Below, one piece after another: positions 25,126 to 33,482 of a stretch of DNA of 64,000 nt. The translations under genes were made by a program, and so were the position numbers. Source of the stretch: JACCTH01 sp963761985 (GTDB taxonomy: Bacteria > Actinomycetota > Acidimicrobiia > Spongiisociales > ZC4RG35); NCBI GenBank assembly GCA_963761985.1, contig CAVXIT010000013.1:62001-126000 (forward strand), written 5' to 3'. Positions within the stretch are counted from its first letter, which is position 1. Every line of letters starts with the position of its first letter. The notes below the pieces were generated by a model. It had not been told where the DNA came from, did not search any database, and saw only the letters and a list, made by a program, of their open reading frames with translations.

Positions 25126-25878
25126 CTATCTGGTTCCCATAACAACCAGACCGCCGGGAACGTTCTCAAAGCCAACCCGCCGGTAGAGATGGAGGGCGGG
25201 CTCATTCTCTGATTGGGTGTTGACCAATGCTCCTCGCGCCCCGTGGCCTCGGGCCCATAGCAAGCTCGCCCGGACGAGCGCGCCTCCCTGACCCTGCCTC
25301 TGAGCGAGGGGATGAACCGCGAGTCGTTGCAAATAGCCCTGACCGAGGCTGATCCCGGTGACAGCGAAACCCGACACGCTGCCCAGATCCCTGTCATTAG
25401 CGCTGGCTGTGATTCGATGCACGACGGACCGACTAGTGGCGGCCACGCTTTCGAGGAGTCCCTGTCGACCCATGCGCCAGCGGATCGGAAAAGCCGCCTG
25501 ATCGATTTCATAGAGCTCGTCGAGCGGCTCGAGCGACCCGGCCTGAACGCGAGTTTCGTTCGCCGTCTCGTCAACCACAGGAGAGATGTTCCGCAAGTCA
25601 TGTTCGAGCAGCGCAAGCTGATCGGACACTTCGAAACCGGCCTCCTTCCAGATCCGGGTGCGAGGCGGCATCAGGGCCGGCGAGAGCACAGTGGTGGCGA
25701 AGTTGGACACGAAGCCCGTGCAGAGGCGGAGGAACCGGGCACTGCCTCTCTCCAGACGGAGCGCGACGGCTTCGAGATCATCGTTCCACGGGCGCGCCCA
25801 GGCCTTGGCCCAACCCTGGGTCATTTGGAGCTGTGCGGGCCATTCGCCATGGACTCTCAGGCCGTCTGACTTCGTCAC
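25126..25878 (-). CDS. GNAT family N-acetyltransferase
   Basis: A 250-aa protein whose C-terminal half is a GNAT domain: LQRLAVHPLAQRQGQGGALVRASLLWAR carries the acetyl-CoA-binding Q/RxxGxG/A loop and HLYRRVGFENVPGG is the usual end. The N-terminal half ends in WKEAGFEVSDQLALLEHDL, itself like the end of a GNAT fold, so it may be a tandem or half-degenerate GNAT. The GTG at 25878 is the likely start; it is only 12 bp from the divergent ATG of the HDAC-like gene. Substrate unknown. Confidence 0.75.
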   Translation of the reverse strand: MTKSDGLRVHGEWPAQLQMTQGWAKAWARPWNDDLEAVALRLERGSARFLRLCTGFVSNFATTVLSPALMPPRTRIWKEAGFEVSDQLALLEHDLRNISPVVDETANETRVQAGSLEPLDELYEIDQAAFPIRWRMGRQGLLESVAATSRSVVHRITASANDRDLGSVSGFAVTGISLGQGYLQRLAVHPLAQRQGQGGALVRASLLWARGHGARGALVNTQSENEPALHLYRRVGFENVPGGLVVMGTR

Positions 25879-25890
25879 CTGTGGGAGAGT

Positions 25891-26901
25891 ATGGGAGTGG
25901 AGGTCGCTTACGTCACGCACCCGGCCTGCCTCGATCACCTCGCCGACAGCGGTCATCCGGAGCGACCCGACCGCCTGCGCGCCTTTGATGCGGGTATCAA
26001 AGCGAGCGGGGTATCAGCCAGGCTTCTCGCTGCTGAATCTGCGGAGCGAAAATGGCTCGAAGCGGTTCACGACCCCGTCTATCTAGACCGCCTGCGTGAC
26101 TTCTCGTTATCCGGTGGAGGCATTGTCGACTCCGACACCTGGGTCGATTCGTCCACATGGGAAGCCGCTATGCGGGCAGCCGGCGCGGGCGGGCTGGCAC
26201 TCAGCGAAGGTGCTGAAATCTCTTTGCTCGGAGTGCGGCCCCCAGGCCACCACGCCCTCCGCCAGCGAGCGATGGGGTTCTGCTTTGTCAACAACGTCGC
26301 TGTGGCCACGGTCCAGATCCGGGATCGAGGAGAGAAGGTGGCGATCATCGACTGGGACGTTCACCACGGCAACGGGACCCAGGCGATGGTGGCGGAAGAT
26401 CCCGGCACTCTCTATATCAGCCTTCATCAGAGTCCGTTTTATCCCCTCACGGGAAACCTCGGTGAAACCGGCGTCGATGGAACGACGGTGAACCTCCCTT
26501 TTCCGGCCGGGTCGGGGGGCGACGTTTATCGCCAGGCGTTTGCGCGGGTCATCGTTCCCATCATCAAACAGTTCGCACCTGGTCACATTCTTATCTCCGC
26601 TGGATTCGACGCCCATCGCGACGACCCACTGGCGGATATGTCGCTTGCGACGTCTGACTACGGATTCATGGCGCAAGCGATCCGCCAAGCGGCCCCTTCG
26701 GCACCGGTGATGGTTTTCCTCGAAGGTGGTTACGACCTTGGTGCGATCGAAGCTTCAACAGCCTCCATGGTGCGCGGTTTGGTCGGCGACTGGAGCGAGC
26801 CCTCGAACACCGCCGAAGTCTCTCCCGAAGCGTCTCCTGCCAGGGCCTTCGAGATCGTCGAAGAGGCAGAGCAAATCTTCAGCACCTTCTGGAGGTTGTG
26901 A
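25891..26901 (+). CDS. Histone deacetylase family protein (acetoin utilisation/acetylpolyamine amidohydrolase type)
   Basis: Zn-dependent deacylase fold, 336 aa. Motifs: RPPGHHALRQRAMGFC with the active-site His pair, IDWDVHHGNGTQ with metal ligands Asp and His, LISAGFDAHRDDPLADM with the third ligand Asp, and FLEGGYDLGAI containing the C-terminal GGY. Bacterial members deacetylate polyamines or proteins such as acetyl-CoA synthetase. It is divergent from the GNAT gene with a 12-bp gap, so an acetylation/deacetylation pair is possible but unproven. Confidence 0.92.
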   Translation: MGVEVAYVTHPACLDHLADSGHPERPDRLRAFDAGIKASGVSARLLAAESAERKWLEAVHDPVYLDRLRDFSLSGGGIVDSDTWVDSSTWEAAMRAAGAGGLALSEGAEISLLGVRPPGHHALRQRAMGFCFVNNVAVATVQIRDRGEKVAIIDWDVHHGNGTQAMVAEDPGTLYISLHQSPFYPLTGNLGETGVDGTTVNLPFPAGSGGDVYRQAFARVIVPIIKQFAPGHILISAGFDAHRDDPLADMSLATSDYGFMAQAIRQAAPSAPVMVFLEGGYDLGAIEASTASMVRGLVGDWSEPSNTAEVSPEASPARAFEIVEEAEQIFSTFWRL

Positions 26902-26902
26902 G

Positions 26903-27655
26903 ATGCGGAACAAGGGCTACCCAACATCGTCCAACGCCGCCTCTTCCTTCCATTTGCATTGGGTGATGCAAAACGAGACGGATGAAGCCAAAGTCCCTGA
27001 CCGATTCGTTGGGGCCAGCGTGACCTTGGTGATTCCGGAATCGCCAGCCGTGTCAGACCTGTATTTCTGGGCCCTCCAGGTGAGCTTTGTGGGACCGGAA
27101 GGAGCGCGCGGCGGAGCTCATTTCGGATTGCAGTGGCACCCCGGTCACCCGGGCCGAACCGCGGTGAATTGGGGTGGCTATGCCAACGACGGATCGACTC
27201 TCGCCGGGAGCGACTCCGCGCTTAGTTCGGCGATGAACAACCCTCACACCCGCGACTATCTGTGGCGGCCGGGGAGCCCCTACCGGCTGGTCGTAAGCCA
27301 GGATCGCGAACGCGGCGCAGGCTGGTGGGCCGGCTCGGTGATCGACCTCGAACGGCAAAGTCCAACGATGGTTCGTAGCTTGTTCTCGCCGGGGGATCGG
27401 CTCACCGGTCTCATGGTTTGGACCGAGGCCTTTTGTCGATGCGAGGCACCCCCGGTCGCGGCCATATGGTCGAGGCCCGCAGCGTTGGGAGACGACGGCG
27501 CCAGCTGGCGACCCGAAGCCGTCAGCCTCACCTATCAAAGCGAGATCGACGGTGGTTGCGCGAACACCGATGCCTACGAATTGCCCCACGGGATCGCACA
27601 GGTCACGGGGGTCACCAGGACCAACCAGCCCGGCGCTGTGTTGCTCTGGCGCTAG
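26903..27655 (+). CDS. Hypothetical protein (250 aa)
   Basis: I do not recognise a family. The protein starts MRNKGYPTSSNAASS at ATG 26903, just after the HDAC-like stop. It is rich in Trp, Gly and aromatic strand patterns (LYFWALQVSFVGPEG, AHFGLQWHPGHPGRTAVNWGGY, GAGWWAGSVIDL), suggesting a beta-sandwich or lectin-like fold. There is no signal peptide or membrane helix. Its stop shares the tetranucleotide CTAG with the stop of the convergent pilT-like gene. Confidence 0.6.
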   Translation: MRNKGYPTSSNAASSFHLHWVMQNETDEAKVPDRFVGASVTLVIPESPAVSDLYFWALQVSFVGPEGARGGAHFGLQWHPGHPGRTAVNWGGYANDGSTLAGSDSALSSAMNNPHTRDYLWRPGSPYRLVVSQDRERGAGWWAGSVIDLERQSPTMVRSLFSPGDRLTGLMVWTEAFCRCEAPPVAAIWSRPAALGDDGASWRPEAVSLTYQSEIDGGCANTDAYELPHGIAQVTGVTRTNQPGAVLLWR

Positions 27656-28734
27656 AGCTCGAGACCCGCTTCCAGTGCCCGCGCTCGCAGCTCGTGTGGG
27701 TTGCGCGCGTGGGGCAGCGCAGAACGCACCGAGATCCGCCGGCTGAGGACGAGCGACTGCAAGGTCTGGTCGAAGGTGTGCATGCCAGAGAACTCAGACT
27801 CTTTGAGGACGTCGTCGAGGGTGCTGGTGAGGGTGCCGTCGAGGATGCGGTCGCGGGCGCGCTCGTTGTTGGTCAAGAGTTCGGTGGCGAGCACGCGCGC
27901 TCCACCATCGGTTGTCTCCAGGAGGCGCTGGCTGAGGATGGCCTTCAGGTGCGCCGCTAGCTGGCGCCGAGCAAGAGCTTGCTCGCTCACCGGGTAGTAG
28001 CCAACCAAGCGAGTGATGGTGTCGGCAGGGTCGACGGTATGCATCGAGGAGATCACCAGATGCCCCGTTTCCGCTGCGCTGATCGCTGCCCGGGCGGTCT
28101 CGAAATCGTCGATATGCGAAACGACAATCACATCGGCATCCTGGCGAACAGCGCGATGAATTGCCTCGGCAAAGTCAGCGGTGTCGACACCCACCTCCCG
28201 TTGCGCGACGACCGCGAGCTTGTCGGGGTGAAGCACTTCGATCGGATCTTCCACGGTGATGATCGAAACCGGGCGCGTGCTGTTGATGTGATCGATCATG
28301 GCCGACATCGTCGAGGTCTTGCCTGAGCCCGAGGGGCCGGTCACCAGCAGAAGACCTTTGGGCTCTCCCGAGAGTCGGCGGAGGATCGGCGGCAGACCGA
28401 GCTCTTCGAAGTTGAGGGAGTCGGACGGAACGCGGCGCATGACCAGACTGATCGAGCCGCGCTGACGGAACGCGGTCACCCGAAACCGACCGAGATCGGG
28501 ACGACCGAAGGCAAAGTCGGCATCCCCGCGTTCCTTGAACTCCTTGACCGCTCGCTGCGTGAACACGCTTTGCGCGATCGCCTCGGTGTCATCGGGGCGC
28601 AAACTGGCAACGCCATGCAAGCGACGCAACTCACCGGCGACGCGCACTACCGGCGGCGAGCCGACCTTGAGATGAAGATCGGACGCGCCAGCTGAAACGG
28701 CCCGCTGCAACAGCTCTTCGATGCCAGTGTCCAC
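27652..28734 (-). CDS. PilT-like type IV pilus retraction ATPase homologue with altered Walker B
   Basis: A 360-aa member of the secretion/pilus ATPase superfamily. It shows the PilT N-domain (ASDLHLKVGSPPVVRVAGEL), Walker A GPSGSGKT (133-140), Asp box VEDPIE (161-166) and His box AETGHLVISSMHT (221-233). The Walker B segment, normally DVILVGEMRD, reads DVIVVSHIDD (201-210), so the catalytic Glu and following Arg are absent. No other pilus gene is near. It may be an inactive or repurposed ATPase. It converges on the hypothetical gene with shared stop bases. Confidence 0.88.
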   Translation of the reverse strand: MDTGIEELLQRAVSAGASDLHLKVGSPPVVRVAGELRRLHGVASLRPDDTEAIAQSVFTQRAVKEFKERGDADFAFGRPDLGRFRVTAFRQRGSISLVMRRVPSDSLNFEELGLPPILRRLSGEPKGLLLVTGPSGSGKTSTMSAMIDHINSTRPVSIITVEDPIEVLHPDKLAVVAQREVGVDTADFAEAIHRAVRQDADVIVVSHIDDFETARAAISAAETGHLVISSMHTVDPADTITRLVGYYPVSEQALARRQLAAHLKAILSQRLLETTDGGARVLATELLTNNERARDRILDGTLTSTLDDVLKESEFSGMHTFDQTLQSLVLSRRISVRSALPHARNPHELRARALEAGLEL

Positions 28735-28828
28735 GATGAAAAGGTTCCCTTCGAGGTTGAAACCGCTTTATCGGCGCGGGGCGGGAACGTCTTGAGGAGT
28801 CGGGGCCTTGCGGTCCTATCCTCGCCCG

Positions 28829-30286
28829 ATGACCCCGAACCGGCTCTCCTGGCTGGTAGAGCCGGGCAGTCCGAGCCGGGAACTGGCCGATCTATTTGCC
28901 AGCGCCGGCTACCAGTTCTATCTGGTGGGGGGCTCGGTCCGAGACACGTTTCTGGATCGCGCGCATCAGGACCTGGACTTCGCTACCGATGCCGAGCCGA
29001 CGGCGATCAGAAGCATTGTCGGCCGGTGGGCGGAAGCGGTCTATCGGGTTGGGGAAGTGTTCGGAACGATTGGAGTTCACAAACGAGGGCTCCGCGCCGA
29101 GATCACGACGTTTCGCTCAGAGATTTATCGCGACGCGAGCCGCAAGCCGTCGGTGACATTTTCGACAAAGATCGAAGAGGATCTCTCCCGGCGGGACTTC
29201 ACGATCAACGCCATTGCCCTGCTGTTGCCTGATCTGGAAGCCGTAGATCCCTATGGAGGACTGTCCGACCTCCAGCTGGGGCGGCTCGATACCCCGCTCG
29301 ATCCAGAGGTCTCCTTCACGGACGACCCTCTGCGAATGCTGCGACTGTTTCGTTTCCAAGCGACCCTTGGATTTGAGATCCAACCCCGGGTGTGGGAGGC
29401 GGCCAGCCGGCTGGCACCGCGGCTCGAGATCGTGTCGGCCGAACGCATTCGTGATGAGCTCTCCAAGCTGCTGGTCGCGCCGGCTCCAAGCGAAGCGTTG
29501 GCTGGAATCGTTTCGACCGGTCTGGCGAAGTGGTTTCTGCCTGAGCTGGGTGCCCTGGCGATGGCGCAGGACCCGGTTCACCAGCACAAGGATGTTCTCT
29601 CCCATTCGCTTGCGGTCGTCGACAAGACCCGACCAGAGCTGACCATCAGGCTGGCCGCGCTGTTGCACGACATTGGCAAGCCCGCCACCCGCGAGTACGG
29701 ACCCGATGGCGTGAGCTTTCACCATCACGAAGTGGTCGGGCAAAGGATGACTCGTGATCGCCTCCGCGCGTTGCGTTACCCGAAAGAAATGATCGACGAC
29801 GTCGGGCGGCTGGTCTTTCTGCATCTGCGGCCGCACACCCTCCAGATGGGTTGGTCGGACGCGGCGGTGCGTCGATACGTGCGAGACGCCGGGCATCTGC
29901 TCGAGTCTTTGAACGAGTTGGTCCGTTGCGACGTGACCACGGCCAATGCTCGCAAGGCGAAAGAAATCAACGATCGCATCGACGACTTGGAGGTCCGGAT
30001 TGACGAGCTGCGGGCAAAGGAAGCCCTCGACGCTTTGCGACCGCCGATCGACGGTCACGAGGTGATGCAGTTGTTGGGCATCAAGCCCGGGCCGATCGTC
30101 GGCGAGATCATGGACGCCCTTTATGAACGGCGCATCGAAGACGGCCCCTTCTCGGTGGAAGAGGCCTACGCGATGGTCACTGAGTGGTACGCCCAAAGAC
30201 AAGAGACCCGAGGATCCGAAGACCCATCGGTTTCTCCCCCCGGAGGGGGGAGTGCCGGCGCAGCCGGGAGGGGGGCGGCCGATTAA
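28829..30286 (+). CDS. pcnA: CCA tRNA nucleotidyltransferase
   Basis: Adds or repairs the 3' CCA of tRNAs. The nucleotidyltransferase head has LVGGSVRD and DLDFATDA (metal Asp pair) and EEDLSRRDFTINAIALL, followed by the tRNA-binding arm and a C-terminal HD domain (LLHDIGKPATR). This HD-containing form is typical of Actinobacteria. ATG 28829 is used. The last about 20 codons (SVSPPGGGSAGAAGRG..) and the stop come from the left end of an intergenic repeat element, so the native C-terminus has been replaced or extended. Confidence 0.92.
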   Translation: MTPNRLSWLVEPGSPSRELADLFASAGYQFYLVGGSVRDTFLDRAHQDLDFATDAEPTAIRSIVGRWAEAVYRVGEVFGTIGVHKRGLRAEITTFRSEIYRDASRKPSVTFSTKIEEDLSRRDFTINAIALLLPDLEAVDPYGGLSDLQLGRLDTPLDPEVSFTDDPLRMLRLFRFQATLGFEIQPRVWEAASRLAPRLEIVSAERIRDELSKLLVAPAPSEALAGIVSTGLAKWFLPELGALAMAQDPVHQHKDVLSHSLAVVDKTRPELTIRLAALLHDIGKPATREYGPDGVSFHHHEVVGQRMTRDRLRALRYPKEMIDDVGRLVFLHLRPHTLQMGWSDAAVRRYVRDAGHLLESLNELVRCDVTTANARKAKEINDRIDDLEVRIDELRAKEALDALRPPIDGHEVMQLLGIKPGPIVGEIMDALYERRIEDGPFSVEEAYAMVTEWYAQRQETRGSEDPSVSPPGGGSAGAAGRGAAD

Positions 30287-30399
30287 CGCGCGAGCAGCTG
30301 TTCCTTTAGAAGTCGCGACGCCGATGAACCAGCTGCGTCGCGGCTGAGATAGCGCCCCCCTCGGCCCTAGCGGGCCACTCCCCCTCCGGGGGAGAAACC
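30229..30399. repeat. Palindrome-ended repeat element, copy A
   Basis: A 171-bp element with inverted ends: GGTTTCTCCCCC..GGAGGGG..AGTG at 30229-30254 and its near-exact reverse complement at 30376-30399. Each end is itself a hairpin (CTCCCCC/GGGGGAG). A second inner inverted pair (GAGGGGGGCG / CGCCCCCCTC) lies inside. Related elements are at 54916-55048 and 58961-59141, and a solo end at 43063-43080. The left end forms the 3' terminus of the CCA gene. Confidence 0.7.
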
Positions 30400-30433
30400 T
30401 TCGCTGCAGCCGCCTTCGTGTCTCGCATATGCG

Positions 30434-30439
30434 TATACT
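30434..30439 (+). promoter_or_regulatory. Candidate -10 box of the arg operon
   Basis: TATACT lies 8 bp upstream of the GTG at 30448, inside ATATGCGTATAC, a small dyad that could also be a partial ARG box. Transcription from this -10 would begin at or next to the GTG, giving a leaderless mRNA. No convincing -35 is present. ArgR encoded in the operon is the expected regulator. Confidence 0.35.
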
Positions 30440-30447
30440 GTTCGGAG

Positions 30448-31461
30448 GTGACGTTGAAAACGGCGGTCTTTGGCGCGAGCGGTTATGCAGGCGGGGAACT
30501 GGTCCGGATCCTTGACGACCACGACGGATTCGATTTGGTTCATCTCGGCGCCCACAGCCATGAAGGTGGAGTCCTCCGTGATGTTCATCCCCACCTGGCG
30601 AACGGGGGGAGGCCGCTGGGTGCGATCGATGCGGGGGTGGGGCCGATCGACATTGCCTTCCTTGCTCTGCCTCATGGAGCATCGGCGGCGATCGGTCGCC
30701 AGTTGCGTGAACAAGGAGTCAGAGTCGTTGATCTCGGTAGTGACTATCGCCTCGACAAACCCGAGCGCTACGCCGAGGCCTACGGCCAGGAGCACCCGTT
30801 TCCAGAAGAACTTGGACAATGGCGGTATGGGCTTCCCGAGCTATACGACGTCAAGGATGCGTCAGCAGTGGCGAGCCCGGGCTGCTATCCCACTGCCGTT
30901 CTTCTGGCCCTGGCCCCGCTGGTCCAAGCCGGACTCGTAGCCAGCAAGGGAGTTGTCGCCGATTGCCTTTCCGGTGTGAGCGGGGCAGGTCGCAATCTCT
31001 CGAACGAGTTTCTGTTCGGCGAGATCGTCGAAGGCGTGCGCGCCTACGGGGTGACAACTCATCGGCACCGGCCGGAAATCGAGATGGGTCTTGAAATGCT
31101 GGGAGCGGAGAATGCGGTCGTTACTTTCACGCCCCACCTGGTGCCGATGCTGCGCGGTTTGCTCGCCACGGTCACCGCCCCGGTAAATGCCGATTCCGAC
31201 CCCAGCCAGGTGCTCACCGATGCCTATGCCGGGTCTCCGTTCGTCGAAGTGATTGACCGACCACCCCAAACCCGATGGACGGTTGGTTCCAATCGCGCAC
31301 TGGTGGCTGCCTTTGTCGACAAGCGCCAGGGGGTCGTCATTGCCCAGTGTGCGATCGACAATCTCATAAAAGGGGCGGCGGGCCAGGCGGTGCAAGCGGC
31401 CAACCTGATGGTTGGTTACGACGAGATTGAAGGTTTGCCTAGCTCCGGTTGGATGCCGTGA
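30448..31461 (+). CDS. argC: N-acetyl-gamma-glutamyl-phosphate reductase
   Basis: Third step of arginine synthesis: NADPH-dependent reduction of N-acetylglutamyl phosphate to the semialdehyde. It has the NADP motif FGASGYAGGEL, the catalytic Cys in ASPGCYPTAV (near residue 148) and HRHRPEIEM with the active-site His. Start choice is ambiguous: GTG 30448 fits a leaderless message from TATACT 8 bp upstream, whereas TTG 30454 has GGAGG 5 bp upstream and gives the canonical MKTAVFGASGY. It overlaps argJ by GTGA. Confidence 0.95.
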   Translation: MTLKTAVFGASGYAGGELVRILDDHDGFDLVHLGAHSHEGGVLRDVHPHLANGGRPLGAIDAGVGPIDIAFLALPHGASAAIGRQLREQGVRVVDLGSDYRLDKPERYAEAYGQEHPFPEELGQWRYGLPELYDVKDASAVASPGCYPTAVLLALAPLVQAGLVASKGVVADCLSGVSGAGRNLSNEFLFGEIVEGVRAYGVTTHRHRPEIEMGLEMLGAENAVVTFTPHLVPMLRGLLATVTAPVNADSDPSQVLTDAYAGSPFVEVIDRPPQTRWTVGSNRALVAAFVDKRQGVVIAQCAIDNLIKGAAGQAVQAANLMVGYDEIEGLPSSGWMP

Positions 31462-32592
31462 CGATCGCCGATGGATTCATTGCCGGGGGCGTCTCAGCGG
31501 GGATCAAGAGCGACGGCAGTCTCGATCTGGCGCTAGTTGCCGCAACCCAGGGGCCCGTGCCGGCGGCTGGCGTCTTCACCCGCAACCGGGCGATGGCGGC
31601 GCCGGTCATCCTCTCGCGCCAGCGCCTGACCAGCGGGATGGCTCATGCGGTAGTCCTCAACTCCGGTTGCGCCAATGCCGGCACTGGCGACCAGGGGATG
31701 GCAAACGTCGAGGCAATCACCTCTGCCGCCGCCCAGCATCTCGGCACCCATCCCCAACAGGTGCTCGCCTGCTCGACGGGTCCGATCGGCGGCCAGTTGC
31801 GGGTGCAACCGATTCTTCGTGCCATCCCTCAGCTCGTCGCTAGCGCCACCACAAGGGGAGGAGAAACCGCGGCTCGGGCGATTCTCACCACCGATTCCCG
31901 CCCCAAGACGGTGCACGTAACTCACCAGAACTTCGCAGTGGGAGGGATGGCGAAGGGAGCCGGCATGTTGCGGCCCGATATGGCGACCATGCTGTGTGTT
32001 CTCACTACAGACGCCCAAGTCTCTTCCACAACTTTGCAAGGAGTTCTGGGAGAAGCCGTCGGCGGGACCTTTAACTGTCTCAACATCGATGGCTGCGAAT
32101 CGACCAACGATTCGGTCCTTCTCCTCGCCTCCGGTACAGCCGGCCCTGTCGCCGAGTCTGATATAGGTTCGGCCGTGGAGAAAGCGTGCGCTGAGCTCTC
32201 GGCGGCGCTAGCGGCCGATGCGGAAGGGGCGACGAAAGTGGTGACCATCAAGGTGACCGGAGCCGTCGATCGCGAGACGGCTCGTCAGGTAGGCCGCACC
32301 GTCGCAGATTCGGGGCTGGTTCGCGCCTCGTTCTTTGGCTCGGATCCCAATTGGGGTCGGGTACTTGGCCGCGGCCGGGACATGTCCGGTAGAAGTCGAA
32401 TCGATCTCCTATGAGGGCGTCACGGTCTACCACCGGAAGGACCCGGTTCTCTTCGACGCAAGCGCTCTCGGCGCTCGGATGACAAGCGATTTCTCCGTCA
32501 CCATCGGAGTCGGGAGCGGTAATGGAGAGGCTGACGTCATCACCACCGATCTCACACCCGAATACGTCCGTTTGAACGGGGAACCTTCATGA
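31458..32592 (+). pseudogene. argJ: Bifunctional ornithine acetyltransferase / N-acetylglutamate synthase, frameshifted
   Basis: ArgJ transfers the acetyl group from N-acetylornithine to glutamate and self-cleaves before the Thr of MATML (seen as LRPDMATML). The first frame runs 31458-32414 and matches ArgJ up to GSDPNWGRVL; it then turns to nonsense and stops. The next frame continues perfectly (AAAGTCPVEVESISYEGVTVY through the stop at 32592). One extra G in TTGGCC near 32367-32368 explains it: TTGCC would restore about 377 aa. Since the argB start overlaps the restored stop (ATGA), a sequence error is more likely than true loss. Confidence 0.88.
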
Positions 32593-33482
32593 CCACCGGC
32601 CACTCGAGCCCCGACCCCCGCAAGAGCAGGATCGCCAACTCGATGGGCAAGGCGCGGATCCTCATGGAAGCCTTGCCCTACATCAAGGCGTTTCGAGGCA
32701 AAACGGTTGTGGTCAAGCATGGTGGTTCCACGATGGACGACCCGGAACTGCACGCCAGTTTTGCCGGGGACGTGACCCTGCTGACCATGGTCGGGATCCG
32801 CCCAGTGATTGTCCACGGTGGCGGCCCGCAGATCTCAGAGGAGATGGCCAGATTGGGGATCGAGCCCCGGTTCGAGAACGGTCTCCGCGTCACCGGCCCC
32901 GAGACGGTCGCAGTGGTCCAGCGGGTCCTGGCCGGCGACATCAATCCGAAGATCGTGGGCCTGCTCAACGGGCATGGAAGCTCGGCCGTTGGTCTGACCG
33001 GTCTTGACGGAAACATGCTGAGCGCCAGACCGCTGCAACCCGAGCTCGGCCTCGTTGGCGAGGTCGAGAAGGTGGATACGACCCTGATCGATGACCTTCT
33101 CGAAGCCGGAATGGTGCCGGTGATCGCGCCGCTGGCCACCGGGCCCAATGGCGAGGTCTACAACCTGAACGCCGACACGGCCGCCGCCGCGCTCGCGATC
33201 GCGCTCAAAGCACAGAAATTGATCTACCTGACCGACGTCGAAGGGGTTCGTCGGGTGCGCGATCAAGCCGAATCGCTGATCTCCCGTATGACCGGCTCCG
33301 AGCTCAAAGACCTTCTTGCGACCGATGAGATCGGAGGCGGGATGCGTCCCAAGCTCGAGTCATGTCGAGCTGCTCTGTCCGGTGGCGTCGCCCACGCTCA
33401 CATTCTCGACGGCCGGATGCAACACGCGTTGCTGCTCGAAATCTTCACGCCCGAAGGCATCGGAACGATGGTGACCCAATGA
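32589..33482 (+). CDS. argB: Acetylglutamate kinase
   Basis: Phosphorylates N-acetylglutamate and is usually the arginine-feedback point. It is an amino-acid kinase fold, 297 aa, with KTVVVKHGGSTMDDP near residue 38, VHGGGPQI near 78, and the C-terminal YLTDVEGV and EIGGGMRPKLESC segments. The N-terminal helix of about 25 residues before the core is of the kind found in arginine-sensitive hexameric enzymes. It overlaps argJ and argD by ATGA. Confidence 0.96.
   Translation: MTTGHSSPDPRKSRIANSMGKARILMEALPYIKAFRGKTVVVKHGGSTMDDPELHASFAGDVTLLTMVGIRPVIVHGGGPQISEEMARLGIEPRFENGLRVTGPETVAVVQRVLAGDINPKIVGLLNGHGSSAVGLTGLDGNMLSARPLQPELGLVGEVEKVDTTLIDDLLEAGMVPVIAPLATGPNGEVYNLNADTAAAALAIALKAQKLIYLTDVEGVRRVRDQAESLISRMTGSELKDLLATDEIGGGMRPKLESCRAALSGGVAHAHILDGRMQHALLLEIFTPEGIGTMVTQ

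Noticed and set aside
25122..25616. N-terminal extension of the pseudokinase frame
   Set aside because: The extra 165 codons are antisense to the GNAT gene and unlike any kinase N-terminus; the ATG at 25121 sits 4 bp after the GNAT stop.
29117..30682. 521-aa open frame on the minus strand opposite the CCA enzyme and argC
   Set aside because: It is antisense to two clear genes, has Arg/Gln/Pro-rich low-complexity composition and no motif. It reflects GC-rich codon bias.
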